This document shows positions 18,498 to 26,319 of a DNA stretch of 64,000 bases, piece after piece; position 1 is the stretch's first letter, and every line of letters begins with the position of its first letter. Position numbers and translations under genes: made by a program. The DNA is from JALZKA01 sp963754045 (GTDB lineage: Bacteria; Actinomycetota; Thermoleophilia; Solirubrobacterales; 70-9), in contig CAVWEN010000002.1 in NCBI GenBank assembly GCA_963754045.1, forward strand, positions 1,178,001 to 1,242,000. The letters are read 5' to 3'. A model generated the notes under the pieces. That model searched no databases. It saw only the letters and a program-made list of their open reading frames with translations, and had not been told where the DNA came from.

Positions 18498-19699
18498 GGC
18501 GGGGCGATCTTAGTGACGGCCCCTGCGCGGATCAGCTCCGCCTCCACAGCCTCGTTGAAGACCTGTTCGGTGTATCTCGGGGCCGTCTCGAGGCCGCCAC
18601 GACGAAGGCGATCACGCAGCGCGTCGTCGGTTGCAAGCCGGCTGAGTGCTGCCGCGAGGGCCTCGGCGTCATCCGCGTCGAACAGCAGGCAGTTGTGCTC
18701 ATCGCGCAAATACTCGGCCGACCCTCCCCGGCCCGTCGCCACAACCGGTCGCCCCCGGCCCATGGCTTCGAGGGGAACGAGTCCCCACGGTTCCTCCCAG
18801 CGGACGGGAAACACAATCGCGTCGGCACGGCCGTACGCCTCGACTATCTCGGCTCGCCCACGCTGGCCGGTGAAGTGGACCCGCTCGCTGACGCCGTTAT
18901 CAGCCGCGAGTTTGCGCAGGCGCGCCTCCTCGGAGGTGTCAAAGCCGCCGATCACCTCCAACCGAGCCCTCGCGGGCAGGTACTCCATCGCCTCCACGGC
19001 GGTGTCGATCCCCTTGTTCGGGTCGAGCCGTCCGACGTAGAGAAGGCGCCATCCCCAAGCGGCCTCTGGCGCCGGGTCGAGGAAGTCCTCGTGAATGCCT
19101 GAATGTGCGACTCCCGTATCGCGCAAACCGAGGCCGAGGGACAGGGCATGCCGGTGCGTGTGCTCGCTGACGAACACATACCGCGCCGCCGTGGCGTAGT
19201 TCGGTTTCACTGGGATGCGAAGCAGTGTCTCGACGACCGGGGCGAGCAGCGATCTGCGACCGCGAAAGCGGTGTAACCAGGGGTCGGCCCATCGTCCCCA
19301 TTCGAGCCACTCGGCGTGTACGAAAGCGACCGCGGGCAGGCCCCGGCGCTGCGCGGTGTCGAGCAGTCCCAATGTAAGCCCGCCCATCGCCCACAGGCTG
19401 ACCACTTGAGGACGGAACTCATCCAGGTGTCGTGCAAGAGTGCTGTGATTGTGGCGCGCGAGTGCGAGGCTTTCACGGAGGCCCACCGGCTCGAACCGCC
19501 CATCGCGCAACGTCCAGCGCAACTCGCGATGAACATCCTCCTCGTCCTCTGCATCGGGCGCCAGGGTGTGAGTGTCGGTCGTGAGGACGCGGACGTCATG
19601 GCCTCCCGCGCGGAGGTGCTCGACCGCGGCATGCCACACGATCTCGTACCCACCAAAGTGGTGCGGCGGGTACAGGTTTCCCACCGTGAGCACTCTCAC
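18494..19699 (-). CDS. glycosyltransferase family 4
   Basis: A GT-B enzyme of about 401 residues that begins VRVLTVGNLYPPHHFGGYE. It has WRLLYVGRLDPNKGIDTAVE, HFTGQRGRAEIVEAY, and a C-domain WEEPWGLVPLEAMGRGRPVV with the EX7E catalytic pair. GTG 19699 is chosen because the N-terminal strand begins there and it follows the upstream stop by 5 nt. Longer readings enter the neighbour's coding region. It is part of a compact run with the methyltransferases on either side. Confidence 0.86.
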   Translation of the reverse strand: MRVLTVGNLYPPHHFGGYEIVWHAAVEHLRAGGHDVRVLTTDTHTLAPDAEDEEDVHRELRWTLRDGRFEPVGLRESLALARHNHSTLARHLDEFRPQVVSLWAMGGLTLGLLDTAQRRGLPAVAFVHAEWLEWGRWADPWLHRFRGRRSLLAPVVETLLRIPVKPNYATAARYVFVSEHTHRHALSLGLGLRDTGVAHSGIHEDFLDPAPEAAWGWRLLYVGRLDPNKGIDTAVEAMEYLPARARLEVIGGFDTSEEARLRKLAADNGVSERVHFTGQRGRAEIVEAYGRADAIVFPVRWEEPWGLVPLEAMGRGRPVVATGRGGSAEYLRDEHNCLLFDADDAEALAAALSRLATDDALRDRLRRGGLETAPRYTEQVFNEAVEAELIRAGAVTKIAPP

Positions 19700-19704
19700 G
19701 CGGG

Positions 19705-20541
19705 TCAGCCGCTCGAGGCTCGGTCGGGCACGGGAGGACGCGGCAGGAGGCCCGAGCGCTGCAGCAGCGTGACTCCGCAACGCACGGTCCGCCGCGAATG
19801 GAAATGGACCTGGGAGAACTCCGGATGCTCGTCGTGCAGCCAGTTCAGGAAGGCTCGCTCGCCGGGCATCACCTCCCGCTCGTCGCCAATCCAGCCGAAG
19901 CCGCTCTCGAGCCAGTAGTGGCCCGGCAGCACGAAGCGGCGGGGGACCGTGCCGGTGTCGTGCACTGCCAAGATCGCGTCGGGGGCCATCAGCGGCAGCA
20001 GTCGCCGGAAGGTCTCGCGGTTCAAGTCGAGATCGTGGGAAGCATCCAAAAAGACAAAGTCAGCTTCGCGACCGTCGATGTCGTCAGTTGTCAACTCCGC
20101 CTGCGAGCGGATGCGAAACGTGAACCTGGGATCGTGGCCAAACAAGTCGCGAGCGCGCGCGGCGCATACTTTGTCTAGATCGAACGAGTAGAGGTGGGCG
20201 TCGGAATCGAGCCCGCACAGAAAGTTGAGCGCGCTACGACCGTTGAGAAAGCCGATCTCGACGACGGTCTCAGGCCGAATGACCCGCAGCAGCGAGTAGA
20301 GAAACAGGGCTTCCTCGCGTTGAACCGGCCCGTCCGCAACTTCGCTGAAAATAGCCAGGTGTGAGATATCGGGGGGTGCGCTTTCCTCCGACCCCAGGGC
20401 GTCCGGGACCGTTTGGTCGCGCAGATCAGGCCAGCGTGCGGTTGCGACCGCTCTCCTGACCATGGCGTTTCGGAAAAACGCTCGCCGGACGGTTCTCCGG
20501 AGCCTTGCTGCAGCTCGCCTACGGAGATTGCGGCCGCGCAT
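19705..20541 (-). CDS. class I SAM-dependent methyltransferase
   Basis: About 278 residues. VVEIGFLNGRSALNFLCGL is motif I, HLYSFDLDKV motif II, and ADFVFLDASHDLDLNRE the acidic loop, followed by ILAVHDTGTVPR. ATG 20541 is used; it overlaps the end of the upstream gene by 23 bp, and longer in-frame versions run antisense to nothing meaningful. It begins with a strongly basic segment (RGRNLRRRAAARLRRTVRR) that may hold it at the membrane. Confidence 0.8.
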   Translation of the reverse strand: MRGRNLRRRAAARLRRTVRRAFFRNAMVRRAVATARWPDLRDQTVPDALGSEESAPPDISHLAIFSEVADGPVQREEALFLYSLLRVIRPETVVEIGFLNGRSALNFLCGLDSDAHLYSFDLDKVCAARARDLFGHDPRFTFRIRSQAELTTDDIDGREADFVFLDASHDLDLNRETFRRLLPLMAPDAILAVHDTGTVPRRFVLPGHYWLESGFGWIGDEREVMPGERAFLNWLHDEHPEFSQVHFHSRRTVRCGVTLLQRSGLLPRPPVPDRASSG

Positions 20542-21319
20542 CGTCGCGATCGTACTCGGCGATGGCCACGATCTCTTGCTGAGTCGCCCGTTCCTTGACT
20601 GGGTGCAGGGCGAGGGCACCGTTGCGGGCAAGTCGCGTCGCGTCCTCCCGCGCATACGGCGGCCCAAAGCGCACGTGATCGAACAGGGTCGCACCCTCCG
20701 GAGCGCCCACCACCCGATACCCCAGGTGATAGATGACGGTCGGTACATAGGCCTCCATGTACCGAGACAAGTCGCCTGCCCGCCGGCAGAAATCCTCGAG
20801 TGCCTCTCGTCCGATCGTCATTCCGTTGCCGAGCCCACCCCAAATGCTGGGAATCTCCTGGTCCCGAACCGAGATCGCCTGGAGGCGCTCCTCCAGTTCG
20901 TGATCGTCGAGGAGATCGATTCCGTGGCACCAGTTGACCAGGGTGTGGTCCGCACAACTCGGGGCGAGCAGACCCACCCCTTCGCCAGCCATGATCTCGA
21001 AGAGCTCTGCTTCGTAGCGCGACGAGAGCACGACATGGTCGTACTCCATGAGGTGCACGCAGCTGTAGGAGGGATCGGGCGCAACGAGGCGCTCCCATAC
21101 GAGCCCCAGTACCTCGTTGTACGACTGCCCGGCCTTGCTTCGCAACGCGGGGTCGTCGACGAAGAACGTATCGGGTGTGCTGCGGAGCCCTCCGAAGTCT
21201 TCACGCGTGCCACCGAAGCAGACGACGCCGCGGCGGCCCGGTAACACACGTTCGAAGTCGTCCAGGTATGCCCGGACCTCCGGCGCCGGCCGGTGAGTGA
21301 GGAGGACATAGAGGATCAC
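20519..21319 (-). CDS. protein of unknown function, possibly GT-A-like
   Basis: 266 residues with no firmly recognised family. It begins ILYVLLTHRPAPEVRAYLDD and has CVHLMEYDHVVLSSRYEAEL, an acidic segment after a hydrophobic strand that could be a GT-A metal site. WCHGIDLLDD and GLGNGMTIGREALEDF follow. Its place inside a glycosyltransferase operon and the strand pattern make a transferase role plausible, but this is inference. The GTG start overlaps the TGA of the small upstream gene (GTGA). Confidence 0.5.
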   Translation of the reverse strand: MILYVLLTHRPAPEVRAYLDDFERVLPGRRGVVCFGGTREDFGGLRSTPDTFFVDDPALRSKAGQSYNEVLGLVWERLVAPDPSYSCVHLMEYDHVVLSSRYEAELFEIMAGEGVGLLAPSCADHTLVNWCHGIDLLDDHELEERLQAISVRDQEIPSIWGGLGNGMTIGREALEDFCRRAGDLSRYMEAYVPTVIYHLGYRVVGAPEGATLFDHVRFGPPYAREDATRLARNGALALHPVKERATQQEIVAIAEYDRDDARPQSP

Positions 21320-21543
21320 CGCCGTTCACACTCGGCGACGCGAACGTGCTCAAAGGCCAGCTCGTCTTCGGCCGTCCACCGAATCCTTACCGTTCCGTCG
21401 AAGCCGCGAAGGCGAACGCGGCCGTCTTGGAGCGTGGGCCGCGCGTATCCAAGGGTCGCTCCGCATCTGCGGCAGACGATCCGGCACGGGCGGATGCCTA
21501 ACAGGCGCGGGGCGAAACGACGCAGAGATGGCCGGAAGGTCAT
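21316..21543 (-). CDS. small cysteine-containing protein of unknown function
   Basis: 75 residues, start ATG 21543. The sequence CRIVCRRCGATLGYA gives a C-X3-C-X2-C cluster at about 28-35, with one more Cys near the end (VAECERR). This could bind a metal with a partner but is not a complete zinc ribbon. It is locked in the operon by an ATGA overlap with the gene before and a GTGA overlap with the gene after. That tight coupling is the main reason to accept it as real. Function unknown. Confidence 0.6.
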   Translation of the reverse strand: MTFRPSLRRFAPRLLGIRPCRIVCRRCGATLGYARPTLQDGRVRLRGFDGTVRIRWTAEDELAFEHVRVAECERR

Positions 21544-22271
21544 CTCTGATCGATGTTGACCAGGAACGAGCGCCCAAACGAGTGATAGTCCCGGTAGGGG
21601 ATCAAGCTGATCTCGGGATTTGCATCCAGCCATTCGCTGCAGGCGCGCTGCTCTCCCCGGTCCGGCCGCCCGTGAAAGCAGAACCAATCGTCGAATACGA
21701 GCACGGAGCCATCTTGGAGCTGCGGCGTGAGAAAGTCGAGCACAGGAACCGTGGACTCATAGAGATCGCAATCCACCCAGGCGACGGCGAGGCGGTGCTT
21801 TTCGGCCCGTGGGAGCGAAGCATCGAAGAGTCCCTCGGTCACCGTCAGGCGGTCCGCCGGGATCCTCCGGGTCTCAGTTTCGAACACACGTTTAGGGCTG
21901 CGAAACTGCCCCTGCTTGAACGGGCCGTCTTCGTCGAGCCCCTGAGCCGCGGGCAGCCCCTCGAACCCGTCGTATGCGTGGATCGACGCTCGGAGTCCGT
22001 AGCGCTGGATTGCTTCCCACGCCGCCGAGACTAACCGCCCCTCGAAGACGCCAAACTCGGCGTAATCGCCATCTATGCCCTCGTGTTGGACGAAATTGAA
22101 GGCAGCGTTCAGCATCCGAGTGGCCTCCCACCGATGCCCGTCATCGGCGTTGAGATGGCGGCCCAGGGGGAGCGCGAGGAGGCGCAGAAGCCGAGGCGGG
22201 AAGGCGCGGGCATACCGATCCGACCATCGCAAGCGTGGCTTCGCCGTTGGCTCTCCCTGTGGGACTTGCAT
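21540..22271 (-). CDS. TylF/MycF-type O-methyltransferase
   Basis: About 243 residues. DYAEFGVFEGRLVSAAWEAI is the family SAM motif, IHAYDGFEGLPAAQG the second loop, LAVAWVDCDLYESTVPVLDF contains the metal-binding Asp, and VLVFDDWFCFHG the second acidic pair. It is a Mg2+-dependent sugar O-methyltransferase by family. ATG 22271 is preferred over GTG 22325, because TACGAT lies 9 nt before it. It heads the five-gene leftward run 22271-18494 and is divergent from the GT2 gene. Confidence 0.83.
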   Translation of the reverse strand: MQVPQGEPTAKPRLRWSDRYARAFPPRLLRLLALPLGRHLNADDGHRWEATRMLNAAFNFVQHEGIDGDYAEFGVFEGRLVSAAWEAIQRYGLRASIHAYDGFEGLPAAQGLDEDGPFKQGQFRSPKRVFETETRRIPADRLTVTEGLFDASLPRAEKHRLAVAWVDCDLYESTVPVLDFLTPQLQDGSVLVFDDWFCFHGRPDRGEQRACSEWLDANPEISLIPYRDYHSFGRSFLVNIDQR

Positions 22272-22348
22272 GGCGCGCGGATCGTATCCACGATCGCCCT
22301 CCGGATCGTCGCGCGACGAGAACACCTAGCTAACGTGCGGGCGGAATC

Positions 22349-23377
22349 GTGCCGCCGCAAACCGCCAGAGCCGAGGAGGAAAGCGACCCGTCGTACGAGC
22401 GCGAGCGCGCGCCCTCGGTGAGCATCGTCTCTCTCGTATTCAACCGGTGCGACGATCTGCGCGAGAGCCTGCGCCACATGCAGGCGATCGACTACGACTC
22501 CGAGCTGCTGGAGTTCATCGTCGTCGACAACGCTTCGACGGACGGTTCAGCGGAAATGGTCAAGGCGGAGTTCCCCGAGGTCCGGCTGATCGTCCGCAAT
22601 GAGAATTGTGGAGTCAGCGGGTTCAACGATGGGTTCGCCGTCGCCAGCGGTGATTTCGTTGTCGCCCTCGACGACGATTGTTATCTCCCGCCGGACGGGT
22701 TGAAGCGTGCCGTCAAGGCCGCCCATGAGCACCGTGCCGACTTGGTGTCCTTCGGGGTGGTGAGCGCGTACGACCCGGACCATCGTTTCGACAAGAAGTA
22801 CCCGACCGGCCTCCTCAGCTTCTGGGGATGCGCGGTTCTAATGCGTCGCGAGGTCCTCGGTGAGCTCAGCGGTTATGACCCGAACATTTTCGTCTGGGCG
22901 AACGAGCTCGAGTTCATGCTTCGCTTCTTCGACCGTGGGTTTCGTCATCTCCACATGCCCGAGGTGGTTGCGGTACACATGAAGGGTGAGGGCGATCGCG
23001 TCGCTGGTTACCTGCTCAATGCACGGAATTTTGGGTACATCGCCGGAAAGCTGTTACGCCCTCGCGAGGCAGCGGGAGCGTTGCTGGCGCGTTTGGCCGC
23101 CCACGTTCGCGATTCGATTCGCGAAGACCCCAGACTTTTGAGGGCGATGCCGCATGCCGTGGCGGGATTTTCGCGCGGGCTGTCCGTGAGGTCGCCAGTC
23201 GCGAGCCGAGAAATCTCGCGTGTCTATCGCCGGCACTTCATCAGCTTCGCGAGTCCATGGTGGCTCTCCAGATCGCTGACCGAATTCGTTCGGCCGCGGG
23301 GTGACACGCTTCGCCGTCGGACTGAGTTCTTCGAGAACCGCTATCACCCCGAAAGCGCAGCGACCCTGGAGTTTTAG
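22349..23377 (+). CDS. glycosyltransferase family 2
   Basis: 342 residues starting at GTG. PSVSIVSLVFNRCDDLRESL and FIVVDNASTDGSAEMV form the nucleotide-binding half. VVALDDDCYLPP is the DXD motif, and ANELEFMLRFFDRGF carries the ED-type catalytic region. The C-terminal ~100 residues are basic and amphipathic. The 3' end stops 2 bp from the convergent glf gene. TAACGT lies 12 nt before the start. Confidence 0.87.
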   Translation: MPPQTARAEEESDPSYERERAPSVSIVSLVFNRCDDLRESLRHMQAIDYDSELLEFIVVDNASTDGSAEMVKAEFPEVRLIVRNENCGVSGFNDGFAVASGDFVVALDDDCYLPPDGLKRAVKAAHEHRADLVSFGVVSAYDPDHRFDKKYPTGLLSFWGCAVLMRREVLGELSGYDPNIFVWANELEFMLRFFDRGFRHLHMPEVVAVHMKGEGDRVAGYLLNARNFGYIAGKLLRPREAAGALLARLAAHVRDSIREDPRLLRAMPHAVAGFSRGLSVRSPVASREISRVYRRHFISFASPWWLSRSLTEFVRPRGDTLRRRTEFFENRYHPESAATLEF

Positions 23378-23379
23378 AC

Positions 23380-24513
23380 CTAGGCGACCGGGTCTAGTGT
23401 TTCGATGAGTCTGTTGGCGGCCGACAGCGCCTGGCCGACGACCTGATCCATGTTCAAGTATTGGTAGCGCGCCAGGCGCCCGACGAAGGTTGCGCCGGGA
23501 AGCGCATCGCCCAGGGTCTCGTAGCGTCGATAGAGCTCGCGTGTGTCGTCGCGGGGAATGGGGTAGTAGGGGTCGCCCTCGGCGCGGGGATACTCGATCG
23601 CCACGGTGGAGGAAGAATGGCGCTCCTGCCCGGTCATCCAGCGGAACTCGGTCGTACGCGTGTAGGGAACGTCTTCGCTGGGCTCGTTGACGGAGGTCGC
23701 CGGGAGCAGGTATCCACCCTCCGGGGTCGGCTCGTTACGAAGCTCGAACTCCAGCGAGCGATAGGGCAGTGCACCGAAGCGGTAGTCGAAGAAACGGTCG
23801 ATCGGCCCCGTGTAGACGAGGTGGCCGTGCTCGACCTCGTCCTTTACGTCCTCGTAGTCAGTTTCGAGTGAGACCTCGATGAGCTCGTGGTCGAGTATGC
23901 GACCGATCATCGCCGTGTAGCCGTCGGCCGGCATCTTCTGGAACGGATCGGTGAAGTAGCGGTCGTCGGTGTTGGTGCGGATCGGGATCCGGGCGCAGAC
24001 CGACGCGTGGAGCTCCGCCGGATCGCGTTGCCACTGCTTGCGCGTGTAGCCGCGAAAGAACTTCTCGTACAGCTCGCGCCCGACCTTGGCGACGACGACG
24101 TCCTCGCTCGTGCGGATGTACTCCACCGGCTCGGCTCGCTTCTCGAAGAAGCGCTCGACGTCCTCGTCGGTAGCCAACTCGAGGTCGTAGAGGAGGTTGA
24201 TCGTGGTGCGGTTGATCGGTATCGGCAGGAGTTTGCCGTCGACTCGCGCCAGCACCCGATGCTCGTACGGGCGCCACTCGGTGAAGCGGGACAGGTAGCC
24301 GACGACCTTCTGCGACCTGGTGTGGAAGATGTGTGGGCCGTACTTGTGGACGAGGACCCCATGCTCGTCGTAGTAGTCGTGAGCGTTGCCGGCGATGTGG
24401 TTGCGGCGATCGACGACGAGAACGCGCTGCCCTGTGCGGGAGGCCAGCTGCTCGGCCATGATTGCGCCGGCGTAGCCGGCGCCGACGATCAAGGCATCGT
24501 ACCCAGCGCTCAT
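23380..24513 (-). CDS. glf: UDP-galactopyranose mutase
   Basis: 377 residues, a flavoenzyme that converts UDP-galactopyranose to UDP-galactofuranose. DALIVGAGYAGAIMAEQLA is the FAD Rossmann motif. Other family blocks are RRNHIAGNAHDYYDEHG, HKYGPHIFHT, FFRGYTRKQW, IPIRTNTDDRYF, TGPIDRFFDYRFG and GRLARYQYLNMDQVVGQAL, the last being the conserved C-terminal FAD site. ATG 24513 is fixed by a TATCCT box 7 nt upstream. Its presence implies galactofuranose in the glycan made by this locus. Confidence 0.96.
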   Translation of the reverse strand: MSAGYDALIVGAGYAGAIMAEQLASRTGQRVLVVDRRNHIAGNAHDYYDEHGVLVHKYGPHIFHTRSQKVVGYLSRFTEWRPYEHRVLARVDGKLLPIPINRTTINLLYDLELATDEDVERFFEKRAEPVEYIRTSEDVVVAKVGRELYEKFFRGYTRKQWQRDPAELHASVCARIPIRTNTDDRYFTDPFQKMPADGYTAMIGRILDHELIEVSLETDYEDVKDEVEHGHLVYTGPIDRFFDYRFGALPYRSLEFELRNEPTPEGGYLLPATSVNEPSEDVPYTRTTEFRWMTGQERHSSSTVAIEYPRAEGDPYYPIPRDDTRELYRRYETLGDALPGATFVGRLARYQYLNMDQVVGQALSAANRLIETLDPVA

Positions 24514-24520
24514 CGAGGGC

Positions 24521-24526
24521 AGGATA
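24521..24526 (-). promoter_or_regulatory. -10 box for glf
   Basis: TATCCT on the reverse strand followed by 7 nt and ATG, with no ribosome site between. This arrangement is leaderless-type. Confidence 0.4.
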
Positions 24527-24715
24527 GGCGCAACGATTAACTCCATAGCCAGCCAGGACGACACGTGGGTGTGCCGGGCGGCTGCTTGAGCGAGATCCCG
24601 GTGGTAGTCGAGGGGGAGGACTGGCCGATCGCTTTTCTCGCGGGACGCAACTCCCGCATCGACGGCTTCGTGAGCGCCGTGAGCAACTCTCAGGCTGCGC
24701 GTCCCCGGCCGCTGT

Positions 24716-24721
24716 TACATT
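24716..24721 (+). promoter_or_regulatory. -10 box for the HU gene
   Basis: TACATT. Unlike most genes here it is followed by a ~30-nt leader with a full AGGAGG ribosome site about 8 nt before the GTG start, as expected for a highly expressed gene. The 24514-24715 stretch before it holds no recognised gene apart from a 56-codon open frame at 24565-24735. Confidence 0.4.
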
Positions 24722-24756
24722 CCCGCCCGTCCTGACCCAAGGTAGGAGGAAAGACT

Positions 24757-25032
24757 GTGACCAAGGCTGAGTTCGTCGAAAAGATCGCCGGCGACTTCGA
24801 TTCAAAGAAGGCCGCTGCTGATGCGGTTGAGGCCGTCCTCGACGGCATCACCAGCGCGCTGACGAGCGGGGACGACGTGGCCTTTACCGGCTTCGGCAAG
24901 TTCAGCGTCGCCGAGCGCGGCCCGCGCCAGGGCGTGAACCCGCGTACGGGCGAGCGGATCACCATCGCCGGCGGCAAGGTGCCGAAGTTCTCGGCTGGCG
25001 CCGGCCTGAAATCCAAGGTCAAGGGCGGCTGA
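24757..25032 (+). CDS. hup: HU-family DNA-binding protein
   Basis: 91 residues, the standard length of a histone-like HU/IHF subunit. MTKAEFVEKIAGDFDSKKA forms the dimerising helices, FTGFGKFSVAERGPRQGVNP carries the conserved GFG turn and the RXGRNP-like DNA-intercalating arm, and GERITIAGGKVPKFSAG closes the arm. There is no C-terminal Lys/Ala-rich tail of the mycobacterial kind. It starts at GTG with a strong ribosome site. Its TGA overlaps the presumed CTG start of pyrF. Confidence 0.96.
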   Translation: MTKAEFVEKIAGDFDSKKAAADAVEAVLDGITSALTSGDDVAFTGFGKFSVAERGPRQGVNPRTGERITIAGGKVPKFSAGAGLKSKVKGG

Positions 25033-25931
25033 CGCCGCTCCCTTTCGCGGACCGGCTCGCGGCGCTCGTCGAAGAGCGTCGCAGCCAGGTCTGCGTCGGG
25101 CTCGATCCAGACCCCGTCGTTGCCGGGGCGGCGTTCCCGGAGGCGCCGGGCTCTGAGGTCGCCGAGCGCGCCGGTGAAGCGGTCGGGCGCTGGTGTGAAC
25201 GGGTGATCGCCCAGGCCGGGCCATCGTGCGTGGCGGTCAAGCCTCAGTTCGCTTGCTTCGAGTGCCTCGGCGTTCCGGGCTGGGCGGCGTTGCAGCGAGC
25301 CATCGACGCCGCCCACCAGGCTGGCCTGCTCGTGGTGGCGGACGGCAAGCGTGGCGACGTGCCGGTCAGCGCAAGCGCGTATGCCCAGGCACTGTTCGGC
25401 TCAACGGCAACGCCATGGGGCGAGGTCGCCGGGCTTGGTGTCGACGCCGCGACCGTGAACCCGCTGATGGGCGCCGACAGTCTCCGACCGCTGATTGCGG
25501 CGGCCACCGAGGCGGGTGGCGGGTTGTTCGTTTTGGTGCGCACCTCGAACCCGGGCGCGGCAGACGTGCTCGACCAAGTTGGCTCCGACGGCCCGCTCCA
25601 CGAACGGCTCGCCCGTCTTGTCGCGACCCTCGGCGGTCCGCTCGAAGGAACCGGCGGCCTATCCGGCCTGGGTGCCGTCGTCGGTGCGACCGAGCCCCGC
25701 CATATCGCTCGGCTTCGGGAGCTGATGCCGAGTTCGATCTTCCTGCTGCCTGGCGTGGGCGCTCAGGGTGGCGATGCGGCGAAGCTTGGGGCCGCGTTTG
25801 CTCCCGGCCCGGCCGCGGCGCTGGTGACTGCCTCGCGCTCAATCGCCGGTGCCGACGATCCGGCAGTCGCGGCCGAGGCGCTCCGCGCGCAGGTGTGGGA
25901 CGTCTCTTGCCGCGCCGCGGAACCGGGTTAG
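25029..25931 (+). CDS. pyrF: orotidine 5'-phosphate decarboxylase (type 2)
   Basis: Makes UMP from OMP. The catalytic tetrad region is VVADGKRGDVPVSASAYA. CVGLDPDP near the N-terminus and PGVGAQGGDAAKLG (phosphate loop) near the C-terminus complete the barrel. The conserved N-terminal part LPFADRLAALVEERRSQVCV lies upstream of the first GTG (25203), so the true start must be earlier. No ATG, GTG or TTG exists in frame between the HU gene and 25203. CTG at 25029 gives a natural N-terminus reading (M)TPLPFADRL, overlaps the HU stop as CTGA, and has AAGG/AAGGG just upstream. Length is then 300 residues, normal for type 2. Confidence 0.88.
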   Translation: MTPLPFADRLAALVEERRSQVCVGLDPDPVVAGAAFPEAPGSEVAERAGEAVGRWCERVIAQAGPSCVAVKPQFACFECLGVPGWAALQRAIDAAHQAGLLVVADGKRGDVPVSASAYAQALFGSTATPWGEVAGLGVDAATVNPLMGADSLRPLIAAATEAGGGLFVLVRTSNPGAADVLDQVGSDGPLHERLARLVATLGGPLEGTGGLSGLGAVVGATEPRHIARLRELMPSSIFLLPGVGAQGGDAAKLGAAFAPGPAAALVTASRSIAGADDPAVAAEALRAQVWDVSCRAAEPG

Positions 25932-25989
25932 CGGTCGGTGGGCGAGGGGTACGATCGCCACGGGCTCCGGCCAGCGCCCGAACGCGGAC

Positions 25990-26319
25990 ATGACCCCAGA
26001 ATCCAAAGCCCGCGGCGAGGAGCCGCCTCCCAGCATCGTCACCCGCGTTCTGGCGGGTCTCGCGTTAGCGGCCTGCATGCTCGCGATCGTGGTCGTGATC
26101 GCGGAGACGATCGGTTCGGGCGACGACGACGAGCCCGCGCAGGAGCAGGCGCGGCAGCGCAAGGGCGAGAAGCCACCCAAGGACTACGTGGTGGTCGAGG
26201 GCGAGACGGCAACCTCGATCGCCCGGAAGTTCGGGGTCCCGCTCGGGCGCATCGAACGCCTGAACCCCGAGGTGGACCTGCAGGTCCTGAACGCCGGCGA
26301 GGCCCTGAAACTCCGCTGA
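25990..26319 (+). CDS. membrane-anchored LysM domain protein
   Basis: 109 residues. A cytoplasmic N-terminus is followed by one membrane helix (VLAGLALAACMLAIVVVIAE), an acidic/charged linker, and one LysM domain at about residues 66-109. The LysM domain contains DYVVVEGETATSIARKFGVP and IERLNPEVDLQVLNAGEALK. It should bind peptidoglycan outside the membrane. Its stop overlaps the presumed CTG start of the D,D-carboxypeptidase, so the two are coupled. Confidence 0.85.
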   Translation: MTPESKARGEEPPPSIVTRVLAGLALAACMLAIVVVIAETIGSGDDDEPAQEQARQRKGEKPPKDYVVVEGETATSIARKFGVPLGRIERLNPEVDLQVLNAGEALKLR

